Source of the DNA: Streptomyces coffeae
GTDB taxonomy: Bacteria; Actinomycetota; Actinomycetes; Streptomycetales; Streptomycetaceae
Reading direction: 5' to 3'
DNA: 64,000 nucleotides
Assembly: GCF_016741875.1 (NCBI RefSeq)
Contig: NZ_JAERRF010000004.1
Location: 1 to 64,000 of the forward strand
Made by a program: the position numbers and the translations under genes. A model generated the notes under the pieces. The model ran no database searches, was not told the origin of the DNA, and worked only from the letters and a program-made list of their open reading frames with translations. The number at the start of each line of letters is the position of its first letter. The first letter of the stretch is position 1. Below, in pieces: positions 9,508-18,983 of this stretch.

Positions 9508-9522
9508 TCTGTAAATTACAGA
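9508..9522. promoter_or_regulatory. 15-bp perfect palindrome between divergent regulatory genes
   Basis: TCTGTAAATTACAGA (7+1+7) stands out as an A/T-rich island in very GC-rich DNA. It lies between the ATPase gene and the XRE regulator gene and is a good candidate operator for the latter. This is inferred from symmetry and position. Confidence 0.6.
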
Positions 9523-9600
9523 ATCGCAAGCGCAGACTGTTCGGGAAGCTGAGCCCATGCCAGACTGCTGTGCTGTGAAGGTACTTGGAGGGGGACGATA

Positions 9601-10467
9601 GTGGCGGATGCGCGGGCGGGCGGAGCCCCGACCGTCCTGCGGGTCGTGCTCGGCAAGCGACTCCAGGACCTTCGGGAGAGGGCCGGACTGTCGTTCGAAC
9701 AGGCCGGCCGGGCGCTCGACGTCACCCACGCCACGGTCCGCCGGATGGAGAAGGCTGAAGTCGGCCTGAAGCTCCCGTATGTCGAGAAGCTGCTCCGTAC
9801 CTATGGCGTGACCGACCCCGAAGAGGTGGAGGGCTTTCTCGCGCTCGCGCGCGAGGCCAACAAGAACGGCTGGTGGCACCGGTTCCGCGATGTGCTCCCG
9901 GAGTGGTTCAACACCTTCGTCAGCCTCGAGGGCGAAGCCAATCTGATCCGTGCCTACGAACCGCACTACATCCCGGGGCTGTTGCAGACCGAGGACTACG
10001 CCCGCGCGGTGCTGCGGGCCGGTATGCCGCACGCCCCGGAGTCCGAGATCGAGCGCAACGTCTCCCTCCGGATGGAACGCCAGGCGCTGCTGACCCATGA
10101 CAACCCGCCGATGCTGTGGGTGGTCATGGACGAAACGGTGCTGCGCCGCCCCATCGGCGGGTCCGAGACCATGCGTGCGCAGATCGCACGCCTCATCGAC
10201 CTCGCGGAGGCGCCTCACATCAGACTTCAGGTCATGCCGTTCGACGCCGGTCCGCACCCGGCGATGTACGGACCCTTCCATATCTTCCGGTTCCCGATCC
10301 CGGAACTGCCCGATATCGCGTATACGGAGTCGCTGGTCAGCGGCTCCTACTACGACCAGCGCGATGATGTGTCGGCGTTCCTGGAGGCCCTGGACCGGAT
10401 GTGCGCGCAGGCCGCGCCTGCACAGACCACTCAGGCCATTCTGGGTGGCATTCGCAAGGAGATCTGA
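9601..10467 (+). CDS. XRE-type helix-turn-helix regulator with DUF5753 domain (whiJ/Scr1 family)
   Basis: A 288-residue DNA-binding protein. Residues 15-70 form the lambda-repressor-like HTH (LGKRLQDLRERAGLSFEQAGR, then THATVRRMEKAEVG). The rest is the DUF5753 ligand-sensing region with the typical YEPHYIPGLLQTEDYARAV and MYGPFHIFRFP segments. WhiJ-type regulators control development and antibiotic production in Streptomyces and work with a partner DUF397 protein. The start is GTG 9601 behind GGAGGGGGAC. The DUF397 gene starts three bases after this stop, and the ATPase gene is divergent, giving the full three-gene module. Confidence 0.92.
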   Translation: MADARAGGAPTVLRVVLGKRLQDLRERAGLSFEQAGRALDVTHATVRRMEKAEVGLKLPYVEKLLRTYGVTDPEEVEGFLALAREANKNGWWHRFRDVLPEWFNTFVSLEGEANLIRAYEPHYIPGLLQTEDYARAVLRAGMPHAPESEIERNVSLRMERQALLTHDNPPMLWVVMDETVLRRPIGGSETMRAQIARLIDLAEAPHIRLQVMPFDAGPHPAMYGPFHIFRFPIPELPDIAYTESLVSGSYYDQRDDVSAFLEALDRMCAQAAPAQTTQAILGGIRKEI

Positions 10468-10470
10468 ACG

Positions 10471-10722
10471 ATGGATCGCATATGCGGGAACCGCGTCTAC
10501 AGCGGCATGCCGGCGAGGGAACTCGGCAGCGAGGGCTGGCACAAGCCGTGGAGCGGTGGCAATGGGGGAAGCTGCGTCGAAGCGATGAGGCTCAAGGACG
10601 GACGGGTGGCGCTGCGCCAGTCCACCGATCCCGACGGCCCGGCACTCATTTACACGCACCTGGAGATGAAACGCTTCATCCAGGGCGCGAAGGCCGGGGA
10701 AGCCGACTTCCTGCTTCTGTGA
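10471..10722 (+). CDS. DUF397 domain protein, partner of the upstream XRE regulator
   Basis: An 83-residue protein whose core, W-K-x-S-x-x-N-G-G-x-C-V-E followed by VALRQSTDPDGPALIY and FIQGAKAGEADF, is the DUF397 signature. DUF397 proteins are small partners of XRE/DUF5753 regulators and are proposed to act as antitoxin- or anti-regulator-like modules. The gene begins three bases after the regulator stop and is almost surely co-translated. The protein is slightly longer at the N-terminus than many relatives (MDRICGNRVYSGMPARE), so the start could lie further in. Confidence 0.9.
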   Translation: MDRICGNRVYSGMPARELGSEGWHKPWSGGNGGSCVEAMRLKDGRVALRQSTDPDGPALIYTHLEMKRFIQGAKAGEADFLLL

Positions 10723-10760
10723 CGCCCGAGCGCGGCCCACGGGGGCCGAGGGGGAATGGT

Positions 10761-11564
10761 GTGACCGACCAGCACATCTCCGCCGAGGAGATCGATACCA
10801 GCAGACCGCATCCGGCCCGGATGTATGACTACTACCTGGGGGGCTGGGACAACTACGAGATCGACCGCGAGGCCGCCGACCGGATCATCGCGGTCTCCCC
10901 GGATATCGTCGACAGTGCTCGCGCCAACCGTGACTTCATGGTGCGGGCGGTGCGTGCCGTGGCGGCGGCCGGAGTACGGCAGATCATCGACATCGGCACC
11001 GGGATACCGACCTCCCCCAACACCCATGAGGTGGCACGGGAGATCGCGCCGGACACCCGGGTGGTCTACCTCGACAACGACCCGATCGTCGCGGCCCACG
11101 CCGACGCCAAACTGACCGGCACCCCGGGTACCGGCCTTGTCCTCGCGGACGCCCGGGCACCGGACAAGATCCTCGCCGACCCGGTGGTGCGGGAACTGAT
11201 CGACTTCTCGCAGCCGGTGGCGCTGCTGCTGGTCGCGGTGCTCCACTTCGTCACCGATGAGGAGGACCCGGCCGGGCTCGTCAACACACTGACACAGTCG
11301 ATGACCTGCGGCAGCCATCTGGTCATCAGCCATGGCACCACCGACTTCCACGGCCGCAACCAGGTGGCCGACGAGGTCTACCGGAAGTCCACCGCCCGGC
11401 TGAGCCTGCGCCGCCACGACGAGATCCTTCCGTTCTTCGGCGGGTTCGAACTGCTCGACCCCGGTCTGGTGCGGGTGTCCCGGTGGCGGCCGGACCCGGC
11501 CGCGGCCGGGTCCCAGCAGCACGGTCCCATCGGTGTCTACGGCGGGGTGGGCCGCAGACGCTGA
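10761..11564 (+). CDS. SAM-dependent methyltransferase-like protein, DUF574 (Methyltransf_19)
   Basis: A 267-residue Rossmann-fold protein. RPHPARMYDYYLGGWDNYEID at the N-terminus is the hallmark of DUF574. The SAM motif I is IIDIGTGIPTSPNTHEVA, and YLDNDPIV and LVLADAR follow. The family is strongly expanded in Streptomyces and often lies near whiJ-type regulators; substrates are unknown. The GTG at 10761 follows GAGGGGGAA, and the longer upstream frame overlaps the DUF397 gene without a ribosome site. It starts 38 bases after DUF397 and is probably in the same transcript. Confidence 0.9.
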   Translation: MTDQHISAEEIDTSRPHPARMYDYYLGGWDNYEIDREAADRIIAVSPDIVDSARANRDFMVRAVRAVAAAGVRQIIDIGTGIPTSPNTHEVAREIAPDTRVVYLDNDPIVAAHADAKLTGTPGTGLVLADARAPDKILADPVVRELIDFSQPVALLLVAVLHFVTDEEDPAGLVNTLTQSMTCGSHLVISHGTTDFHGRNQVADEVYRKSTARLSLRRHDEILPFFGGFELLDPGLVRVSRWRPDPAAAGSQQHGPIGVYGGVGRRR

Positions 11565-11640
11565 CGTCCGGGGGAGGCGGGCCCGGCCCGAGCGGCCGGG
11601 ATCCGCTCCAGCACCCCCCGCCCGTGACGACGGCGTACGC

Positions 11641-12234
11641 CTACGCGCCGGAGGGCGAGACCCGACCGGGGGACGTGCCCGGCGCCGGGGCCGGGATGTC
11701 ACAGCTGTCCTTGAACCCCTGACTGCTCAGACCGAGCGCCGAGTTGATCCGCGAGCGGAGGTTCTCCACCGCCACCATCGCGGTCAGCTCGATCAGCTGG
11801 GCGTCGTCGAGGTTCTTGCGCAGTCGCTCCACGAGGGCGTCGTCCACGGTGGGCGGGTTGGCGGTCATGGCCTCGGCGTACTCCATGACGTCCCGCTCCA
11901 GCGGGGTGTAGACGTCGCTCTCCCGCCACATCGGCACATCGTGCAGCTTGCGGTCGTCGATGCCCTGGCCACGGCTGACCCAGTAGCCGAAGTCCATGCA
12001 CCAGGAGCAGCCGATGGAGGCGGCCGAGGCCATCTCGGCGAGCGCCTTGAGCCCGGGGTCCAGGGTGTTCCACTTGCTCAGCGACTGCTCGAAGCGCAGG
12101 TAGCTGAACAGCACCCGCGGGTTGTGGGCGAGCGCCTTGCCCGGGTCGAGGACCTTCCCGTAGGTGCGCTTCGAGTACCACTCCATGACGCGGTAGAAGA
12201 GGGTGCGGCGCGGAGTGAGCGAGATACGTGACAT
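11641..12234 (-). CDS. Carboxymuconolactone decarboxylase/AhpD-like family protein
   Basis: A 197-residue all-helical protein with a redox motif GCSWCMDFG (Cys76-x-x-Cys79), as in AhpD-like alkylhydroperoxidases, and a C-terminal helix pair ending in VENLRSRINSALGL. Such proteins act in peroxide defence or in small-ring lactone chemistry; the CxxC favours a redox role. The start is ATG 12234 with CCGGAGGC just upstream on the minus strand. The extended frame to 13296 is the shadow of the divergent GNAT gene. No peroxiredoxin or sigma-factor gene stands beside it. Confidence 0.87.
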   Translation of the reverse strand: MSRISLTPRRTLFYRVMEWYSKRTYGKVLDPGKALAHNPRVLFSYLRFEQSLSKWNTLDPGLKALAEMASAASIGCSWCMDFGYWVSRGQGIDDRKLHDVPMWRESDVYTPLERDVMEYAEAMTANPPTVDDALVERLRKNLDDAQLIELTAMVAVENLRSRINSALGLSSQGFKDSCDIPAPAPGTSPGRVSPSGA

Positions 12235-12432
12235 GACGGGTGCCTCCGGATGGGGCTGTGGTGCCGCGGCGGTCGCTGCCGCCCTTCCACCCGTACGACG
12301 GAGCCCCCGGGGCCGGATGTGACATGGGCGGATGTGTGCCGCGTCACGGCTTCCAGCGTACGCACCGGCAGGCCGCCGACAGCGCGGGAAATGGGGTGCG
12401 CCGACGGGGCGGCCCACGCCAGCCTGGAGCAT

Positions 12433-13344
12433 ATGGCGTGGACGACAACAGGCGACCTGGATGTGTTCCTGACCGCGGCGGGCGGCTTTCTGCGGGGCCG
12501 CCCGGCCGAGCACACCGTCCTGCTGACGGTGGCCGCCTCGCTGGTGGCGGCGGGCAGCGACCGGTACGGGGAGCAGCCGCCCCGCTACGGTTGGTGGCGG
12601 CCGGACCGGCGGGCCGACGGGGCCGTCGGCGGGGCGTTTCTGTGCACCCCGCCCTATCCGCTGGTGCTCTCCCCGCTGTCCGGCGAGGCCACCGAGGAGC
12701 TGGCCCGCGTTCTGGCCGAACAGAACGCGGAGCACGGCGTGCGGCACGGCGCGCTGCCGCCGGTCACCGGCGTGAACACCGGGCGGTGCACCGCCGAGAC
12801 CTTGGCCGCCGCCTGGCAGCGGCTGACCGGGGCCACCGCCGAGGTGGCGGAGACCCACCGGCTCTACCGGCTGGGCGCCCTGACCCCGCCCGATCCGGCG
12901 CCGCCCGGACGGGCCAGGGCGGCCACCGCCGCCGACCACCCGCTGCTGCTGAGCTGGTACGAGGGGTTCGCCCGGGACACCGGGGCGCTGAAGGGCGATG
13001 TCTCCCGCACGGTGGACGACCGGCTCGGCCACGGCGGGGTCACCCTCTGGGAGGTGGACGGCACACCGGTCTCGTCCGCGGCGGTCAGCCGCACGGTGGC
13101 GGGCATGGTCCGGGTCGCCCTGGTCTACACCCCGCCCGAGCTGCGCGGACGCGGTTACGCCGGAGCCGTCACGGCCGCGGTGAGCCAGGGGGCACAGGCC
13201 GCCGGGGCCGAGGAGGTGCTGCTCTTCACCGATCTGGCCAACCCCACCAGCAACGCCCTGTACCAGCGGCTGGGATACCGGCCCGTGGAGGACCACCTCC
13301 AGCTGTCCTTCACGGCGTCCGGAACAACACCACCCGTCGAGTGA
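12433..13344 (+). CDS. GNAT family N-acetyltransferase
   Basis: A 303-residue protein with a C-terminal GNAT domain. VRVALVYTPPELRGRGYAG carries the R-x-x-G-x-G/A acetyl-CoA loop, and LLFTDLANPTSNALYQRLGY is the conserved C-terminal beta-alpha segment. The first 150 residues form a second, degenerate GNAT-like half, as in FR47-type or tandem GNAT proteins. The acceptor is unknown. ATG 12433 follows TGGAG with short spacing; an ATG at 12391 would add 14 residues. It is divergent from the AhpD-like gene. Confidence 0.88.
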   Translation: MAWTTTGDLDVFLTAAGGFLRGRPAEHTVLLTVAASLVAAGSDRYGEQPPRYGWWRPDRRADGAVGGAFLCTPPYPLVLSPLSGEATEELARVLAEQNAEHGVRHGALPPVTGVNTGRCTAETLAAAWQRLTGATAEVAETHRLYRLGALTPPDPAPPGRARAATAADHPLLLSWYEGFARDTGALKGDVSRTVDDRLGHGGVTLWEVDGTPVSSAAVSRTVAGMVRVALVYTPPELRGRGYAGAVTAAVSQGAQAAGAEEVLLFTDLANPTSNALYQRLGYRPVEDHLQLSFTASGTTPPVE

Positions 13345-13428
13345 GTTGTGTTATTGCAGTACAGCAGCGCAGCAGCGCAGCAGCGCAGGCCGTGGGGTGA
13401 TCCGTCGCCCCCTCATCCTGGAGGTCTT

Positions 13429-14643
13429 GTGACCGGCTCCCGTCCGCACCGTTCCCGGCTCGCCGCCGCCCTGCGCCCCGCCGCCTTCGGGGCGGATCCG
13501 GCCGGGGAGCGGATGGAGCGCATCCGCCGGTCGCCGAACTTCGCGAACGGCGTGTTCGTCAACCCGGAGGGCGCCCGCACCGCGCCGTCCGGCTCCATGC
13601 TGAAGTTCCTCCCCACCTACTTCCGCAAGGAGGAGCGGATCCGCCGGGCCCCGGCCGGGCCGGTGCCGGTGCATCCGACCACTCTCGCCGACCTGGCCGC
13701 CCCGCCGGTCTCCGGACTGCGGCTGACCTGGATGGGCCATTCCACCGTGCTCGCGGAGATCGACGGGCGCCGGGTGCTGTTCGACCCGGTGTGGGGCAGC
13801 CGCTGTTCGCCCTTCGCCCATCTGGGCCCCAAGCGGCTGCACCCGGTGCCGGTGCCGCTGCGGGAGCTGGGCCCGGTGGACGCGGTGGTGATCTCCCACG
13901 ACCACTACGACCACCTCGACCTGCCCACCGTCCGGGCGCTGGTGCGCACCGGCACGATGTTTGTGGTGCCGCTCGGCGTCGGTGCCCATCTGGAGCGCTG
14001 GGGCGTCCCGGCCGACCGGATGACCGAGCTGGACTGGCACGAGTCCACCGAGGTGGCCGGGCTGACGCTCACCGCCACCGCCGCCCGCCACTTCTGCGGG
14101 CGCGCCCTGCGCAACACCCAGCACACTCTGTGGGCGTCCTGGGTGGTGGCCGGTCCTGAGCACCGCGTCTACCACAGCGGGGACACCGGGTACTTCTCCG
14201 GTTTCGCGGAAATCGGCGCCATGTACGGGCCGTTCGACGCGACCATGATCCAGATCGGGGCCTACAGCGAGTTCTGGCCGGACATCCATATGACCCCCGA
14301 GGAGGGCATGCGCGCCCATCTCGACCTCCAGGGCGGTGAGCCCACGCGGGGGATCATGCTGCCGATCCACTGGGGCACCTTCAACCTCGCCCCGCATCCG
14401 TGGGAGGAGCCCGCCGAGGGCACGGTCACGGCGGCGCGGGCGGCCGGAGCCGCCATCGCCGTACCGCCGCCGGGTCTGCCCTTCGAACCGGAGCACGGAC
14501 TGCCGCTGGATCCGTGGTGGCGGGCGATCGCGGCCCGGCCCGCGGCCGGTGTGCCGACCGCCGCGGCGCCCTCCGGCGCACCCTCCGCCGCCACGGACAC
14601 CACCGGCGGCGCGGAGCCCGTGATGCCCGTACCGCAGGCGTAA
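13429..14643 (+). CDS. MBL-fold metallo-hydrolase (NAPE-PLD/UlaG-like)
   Basis: A 404-residue metallo-beta-lactamase-fold enzyme. The metal motif HDHYDH is at residues 157-162, preceded by WMGHSTVLAEIDGRRVLFDPVW, the pattern of the family that includes N-acyl-phosphatidylethanolamine phospholipase D and UlaG. Later ligands are YHSGDTGYF and MLPIHWGTFN. There is no signal peptide. GTG 13429 follows TGGAGG, which sets the start. The last 40 residues are a low-complexity Ala/Pro/Thr tail. It stands alone and is closed by a clear hairpin at 14657-14692. Confidence 0.9.
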   Translation: MTGSRPHRSRLAAALRPAAFGADPAGERMERIRRSPNFANGVFVNPEGARTAPSGSMLKFLPTYFRKEERIRRAPAGPVPVHPTTLADLAAPPVSGLRLTWMGHSTVLAEIDGRRVLFDPVWGSRCSPFAHLGPKRLHPVPVPLRELGPVDAVVISHDHYDHLDLPTVRALVRTGTMFVVPLGVGAHLERWGVPADRMTELDWHESTEVAGLTLTATAARHFCGRALRNTQHTLWASWVVAGPEHRVYHSGDTGYFSGFAEIGAMYGPFDATMIQIGAYSEFWPDIHMTPEEGMRAHLDLQGGEPTRGIMLPIHWGTFNLAPHPWEEPAEGTVTAARAAGAAIAVPPPGLPFEPEHGLPLDPWWRAIAARPAAGVPTAAAPSGAPSAATDTTGGAEPVMPVPQA

Positions 14644-14656
14644 CTCCCCGAGAGGA

Positions 14657-14692
14657 AAGGCCCGTTGCGGCGATGCGACCGCGACGGGCCTT
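14657..14692 (+). terminator. Hairpin terminator after the MBL-fold hydrolase gene
   Basis: AAGGCCCGTTGCGG (14657-14670) pairs with CCGCGACGGGCCTT (14679-14692) over 14 bases with one G.T wobble and an 8-base loop. It begins 13 bases after the stop codon. Confidence 0.85.
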
Positions 14693-14750
14693 CGTACGTC
14701 CCATTCTGTGCACACCCCTTGTGGTGGATACGGCGTGCTCGCTTCAATGG

Positions 14751-14767
14751 TTAGGAAAGGTTCCTAA
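14751..14767. promoter_or_regulatory. CsnR-type operator before the chitosanase gene
   Basis: TTAGGAAAGGTTCCTAA is a perfect inverted repeat (7+3+7). It agrees, with one mismatch, with the AGGAAA(G/C)TTTCCT site reported for the ROK-family repressor CsnR of chitosan degradation in Streptomyces. It lies 66 bases before the chitosanase start. The csnR gene itself is not in this window. Confidence 0.8.
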
Positions 14768-14833
14768 TGGATGGCTCTCAACTCGGCCTGCCCGCACGCC
14801 CCCACCGTCGACAGGGAACGAAACGGAGTCCAC

Positions 14834-15694
14834 ATGTCCCAGCGCATCGGCCTCGCCGCCGCAGCCGTAGCGGTACCGCTGGCCCTCGTGCTCACCGGTG
14901 TCGTATCCGCACCGGCATCCGGCAATCCGCCCGGCACCCACGGGCACCACTCGGCGTACAAGGCGGCCACGGAGGCGGCGGTCGGTCTGGACGACCCGGC
15001 CAGGAAGGAGATCGCCATGAAGCTGGTCTCCAGCGCCGAGAACTCCACGCTGGACTGGCGTCGCGACGGGTACAGGTACATCGAGGACATCGGCGACGGC
15101 CGCGGCTACACGGGCGGCATCGTCGGCTTCTGCTCCGGTACCGGCGACATGCTGGACCTCGTCGAGTACTACACCGAGCAGAAGCCGGGCAACGTCCTGG
15201 CGAAGTACCTGCCTGCGCTGCGTGAGGTCGACGGCAGCGACTCGCACGAAGGTCTGGACCCGCACTTCACCCGGGACTGGAAGAAGGCCGCGACCGACAG
15301 CGCGTTCCAGCAGGCGCAGGAACACGAGCGCGACCGCGTCTACTTCAACCCCTCGGTCCAGCGGGGCAAGGACGACGGCATCGGCGCGCTCGGCCAGTTC
15401 ATCTACTACGACGCGATCGTGATGCACGGCCCCGGCGATGGCAAGTACAGCTTCGGCGGCATCCGCAAGACCGCGATGCGCAACGCCAAGACCCCGGCGC
15501 AGGGCGGTGACGAGGCCACCTATCTCCACGCCTTCCTCGACGCCCGCAAGAAGGCCATGCAGTCCGAGGAGGCCCACAGCGACACCAGCCGGGTCGACAC
15601 CGAGCAGCGGAAGTTCCTGAACGAGAAGGCCTTCGACCTGACACCGCCGCTGAAGTGGAAGGTCTACGGCGACCCGTACGAGATCAACTCCTAG
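14834..15694 (+). CDS. Secreted chitosanase, glycoside hydrolase family 46
   Basis: A 286-residue endo-chitosanase that cuts beta-1,4-glucosamine chains outside the cell. An N-terminal signal (residues 1 to about 30, ending SAPASG) precedes the mature enzyme. The general acid Glu69 (SSAENSTLDW) and the general base Asp88 (EDIGDGRGYTGG) correspond to Glu22 and Asp40 of the Streptomyces sp. N174 enzyme. The C-terminal PPLKWKVYGDPYEINS is also conserved. The ATG at 14834 follows ACGGAG; an in-frame ATG at 14771 lies almost on the operator and is not used. It is monocistronic, controlled by a CsnR-like operator, and ends in a strong hairpin. Confidence 0.96.
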   Translation: MSQRIGLAAAAVAVPLALVLTGVVSAPASGNPPGTHGHHSAYKAATEAAVGLDDPARKEIAMKLVSSAENSTLDWRRDGYRYIEDIGDGRGYTGGIVGFCSGTGDMLDLVEYYTEQKPGNVLAKYLPALREVDGSDSHEGLDPHFTRDWKKAATDSAFQQAQEHERDRVYFNPSVQRGKDDGIGALGQFIYYDAIVMHGPGDGKYSFGGIRKTAMRNAKTPAQGGDEATYLHAFLDARKKAMQSEEAHSDTSRVDTEQRKFLNEKAFDLTPPLKWKVYGDPYEINS

Positions 15695-15729
15695 CCGTGC
15701 GGCCCCCCTTGGCGGGGGGGCTCCCACGG
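15695..15729 (+). terminator. Hairpin terminator after the chitosanase gene
   Basis: CCGTG (15695-15699) pairs with CACGG (15725-15729), and GCCCCCC (15702-15708) with GGGGGGC (15715-15721), directly behind the TAG stop. Because the next gene is convergent, the hairpin could serve both strands. Confidence 0.8.
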
Positions 15730-15763
15730 ACCTCACATGGACCTCCGCGGGCGGCGCCCGGGG

Positions 15764-16453
15764 TCAGCGGGCCGCCGCGACCAGCGCCTGCATGACCCTC
15801 AGGTCGTCGCCCGCCTCCGGATGCCACTGCACGCCCAGGACGAACTGGTCGGCCTGGGGCAGTTCGACGGCTTCGATCGTGCCGTCGTCCGCCGCGTACG
15901 CCGAGGCCACCAGGTCCTTGCCCAGCTGGTCCACCGCCTGGTGGTGGAAGGTCGGCACCGACAGCGGCTCCGGCAGCACCTCGCCGAGCAGGGTTCCGGG
16001 CACCGGCTGCACCAGGTGGTGTTCGAAGACGCCGGGTGCTCCGGCATGGCCGTCCAGGTGCTGGATCAAGGTGCCGCCGAGCGCCACGTTCAGCAGCTGG
16101 TGGCCCCGGCAGATGCCCAGCAGCGGGGTGCCGTTGGACAGCGCGGCCTCGATCAGCGCCAGCTCCCAGGTGTCGCGCTCCCGGGCGGGCGGGCCGGTGC
16201 GCTCATGGGGGTCGGCGTCGTAGTGCACCGGTTCCACATCCGGCCCGCCGGAGATCACCAGGCCGTCGAGGCGGGAGACGACCCGGGCGGCCGCCTCCGG
16301 GTCCTCGTCGGGCGGGAGCATCGCGGCCAGCCCGCCGGCCTGCTGCACCAGCCGGTGGTAACCGACGGGCAGCAGCGCGGCCGGGAGGTCCCACACCCCC
16401 CAGCGGGCCGAGGACTCCAGATAGGTGCTGATGCCGATCAGAGGCTTGGACAT
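15764..16453 (-). CDS. Gamma-glutamyl-gamma-aminobutyrate hydrolase family protein (PuuD-like, class I amidotransferase fold)
   Basis: A 229-residue cytosolic hydrolase. The nucleophile elbow GICRGHQ holds Cys115, and VQWHPE near residue 205 supplies the His and Glu of the triad. PuuD-type enzymes split gamma-glutamyl amides to release glutamate. The second ATG (16453) is chosen because GAGG lies nine bases before it, while the first ATG (16462) touches the Shine-Dalgarno directly. It is co-directional with the permease gene, 55 bases downstream of it. In the pathway proposed for S. coelicolor GlnA4, an enzyme of this kind would release glutamate and glycine from gamma-glutamylglycine; that role is inferred. 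Confidence 0.88.
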   Translation of the reverse strand: MSKPLIGISTYLESSARWGVWDLPAALLPVGYHRLVQQAGGLAAMLPPDEDPEAAARVVSRLDGLVISGGPDVEPVHYDADPHERTGPPARERDTWELALIEAALSNGTPLLGICRGHQLLNVALGGTLIQHLDGHAGAPGVFEHHLVQPVPGTLLGEVLPEPLSVPTFHHQAVDQLGKDLVASAYAADDGTIEAVELPQADQFVLGVQWHPEAGDDLRVMQALVAAAR

Positions 16454-16508
16454 CGGGGACATCCTCTTTCTCGATTTTTCTCGATCGTTTTCTTTCGGTC
16501 GCGTTTGC

Positions 16509-17987
<1,479 letters not shown>

Positions 17988-18017
17988 GAGGTGCTCCTGC
18001 TCCACACGAGGGGGTGG

Positions 18018-18041
18018 CAAAGGTGTGGGGCCATACCTTTG
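18018..18041. promoter_or_regulatory. Inverted repeat before the permease gene, candidate FadR-type operator
   Basis: The arms CAAAGGTGTGG (18018-18028) and CCATACCTTTG (18031-18041) match in 10 of 11 positions around two bases. The site lies about 30 bases upstream of the permease start and 100 bases downstream of the regulator gene. A GGT...ACC core is common in GntR/FadR operators, and a short GGTATTACC palindrome also occurs at 18934-18942 before the ligase gene. A terminator for the regulator gene is the alternative. Confidence 0.55.
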
Positions 18042-18143
18042 TCTTCCATCGAGCGATGCGCAAGACCTCTGCGTAAAAGGATCGTTAACGAGGTGCCTAT
18101 GGGGCCGGAATCCGGCGCCGCCGGACGCCGCTGGAGGGCCGCG

Positions 18144-18896
18144 CTAGACCAGAAATCCGCGCAGCAGCGCCGCCGTACCCTCGCAGTGCTCGCGCATCAC
18201 CTCGCGCGCGCCCTCCGCGTCCCCGTCGAGCACCGCCTCGACCAGCGCGGTGTGCTGGGCCTGCGAGTGTTCCAGATTGCGCACCAGCAGCGGAATGCAG
18301 TCCAGCAGATCGTTCACCGACGCCCGCACCGCCGCGTACTGGGCGGCCAGTGTCGGGGAGCCCGCCAGCTCCGCGAGGGTCAGATGCAGCATCGTGTCGA
18401 GCCGCCGGTAGTCGGCGAGCGGGGCGTCGCGCGTGGCGTCCAGGGCCGCCCGCAACCGCGTGACCTGCGCGTCGTCCAGTCCGTGCGCGGCGCACAGCCC
18501 GGCCGCGCCGACCTCCAGGACCTCCCGGAACCGCAGGGTGTCCTCCAGGTCCACCGCCTCGACCCGGCGCCGCAGCTCGTCCTCGCCGCCCATGGCGGGC
18601 TCGGGGCGGGCGCGGACGAAGGTGCCGCCGTACCGGCCGCGGCGGCTCTCGACCAGTCCCTGGTCCTGGAGCACCTTGAGCACCTCGCGCAGCGTCACCC
18701 GGCTGATCCGCAGCCGGTCGGCCAGCTCCCGCTCGGCCGGCAGCCGCCCGCCGTCCGGGACCAGCCCCAGCCGGACCACCTGGAGTATCTGCTCGAGTGC
18801 TTCCTCGAAGCCGTTCCCGGCGCGCACCGGCCGCAGCACCGGCGTCAGCCGGTCATCGATCCGGGCGCCCGGCGCACCGCTCTGGCTGTCGCTCAT
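18144..18896 (-). CDS. FadR/GntR-family transcriptional regulator of the amine-utilisation genes
   Basis: A 250-residue repressor-type protein. The winged HTH (about 35-100) shows LPAERELADRLRISRVTLREVL and GLVESRRGRYGGTFV. The C-terminal FCD domain has the conserved FREVLEVGAAGLCAAHG, HLTLAELAGSP and a final H-x-x-LVEAVLDGDAEGAREVMREH, which in this family binds metal and carboxylate ligands. The start is ATG 18896. It is divergent from the GlnA4-like gene (87 bases between starts) and upstream of the permease, so it is well placed to control both transcripts. The ligand is not known. Confidence 0.9.
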   Translation of the reverse strand: MSDSQSGAPGARIDDRLTPVLRPVRAGNGFEEALEQILQVVRLGLVPDGGRLPAERELADRLRISRVTLREVLKVLQDQGLVESRRGRYGGTFVRARPEPAMGGEDELRRRVEAVDLEDTLRFREVLEVGAAGLCAAHGLDDAQVTRLRAALDATRDAPLADYRRLDTMLHLTLAELAGSPTLAAQYAAVRASVNDLLDCIPLLVRNLEHSQAQHTALVEAVLDGDAEGAREVMREHCEGTAALLRGFLV

Positions 18897-18983
18897 CGAA
18901 CCGTCCGCACCTACTTCCCAATCAATGGTCTGCGGTATTACCTTATGGCCTTCCGGCGCTGCAATCTTCGCAGGAGGACCACC

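Noticed and set aside
13364..13390. Short tandem GCAGCGCA repeats, considered as a CRISPR-like or satellite array
   Set aside because: Only about three units of 9 bases without spacers; ordinary slippage.
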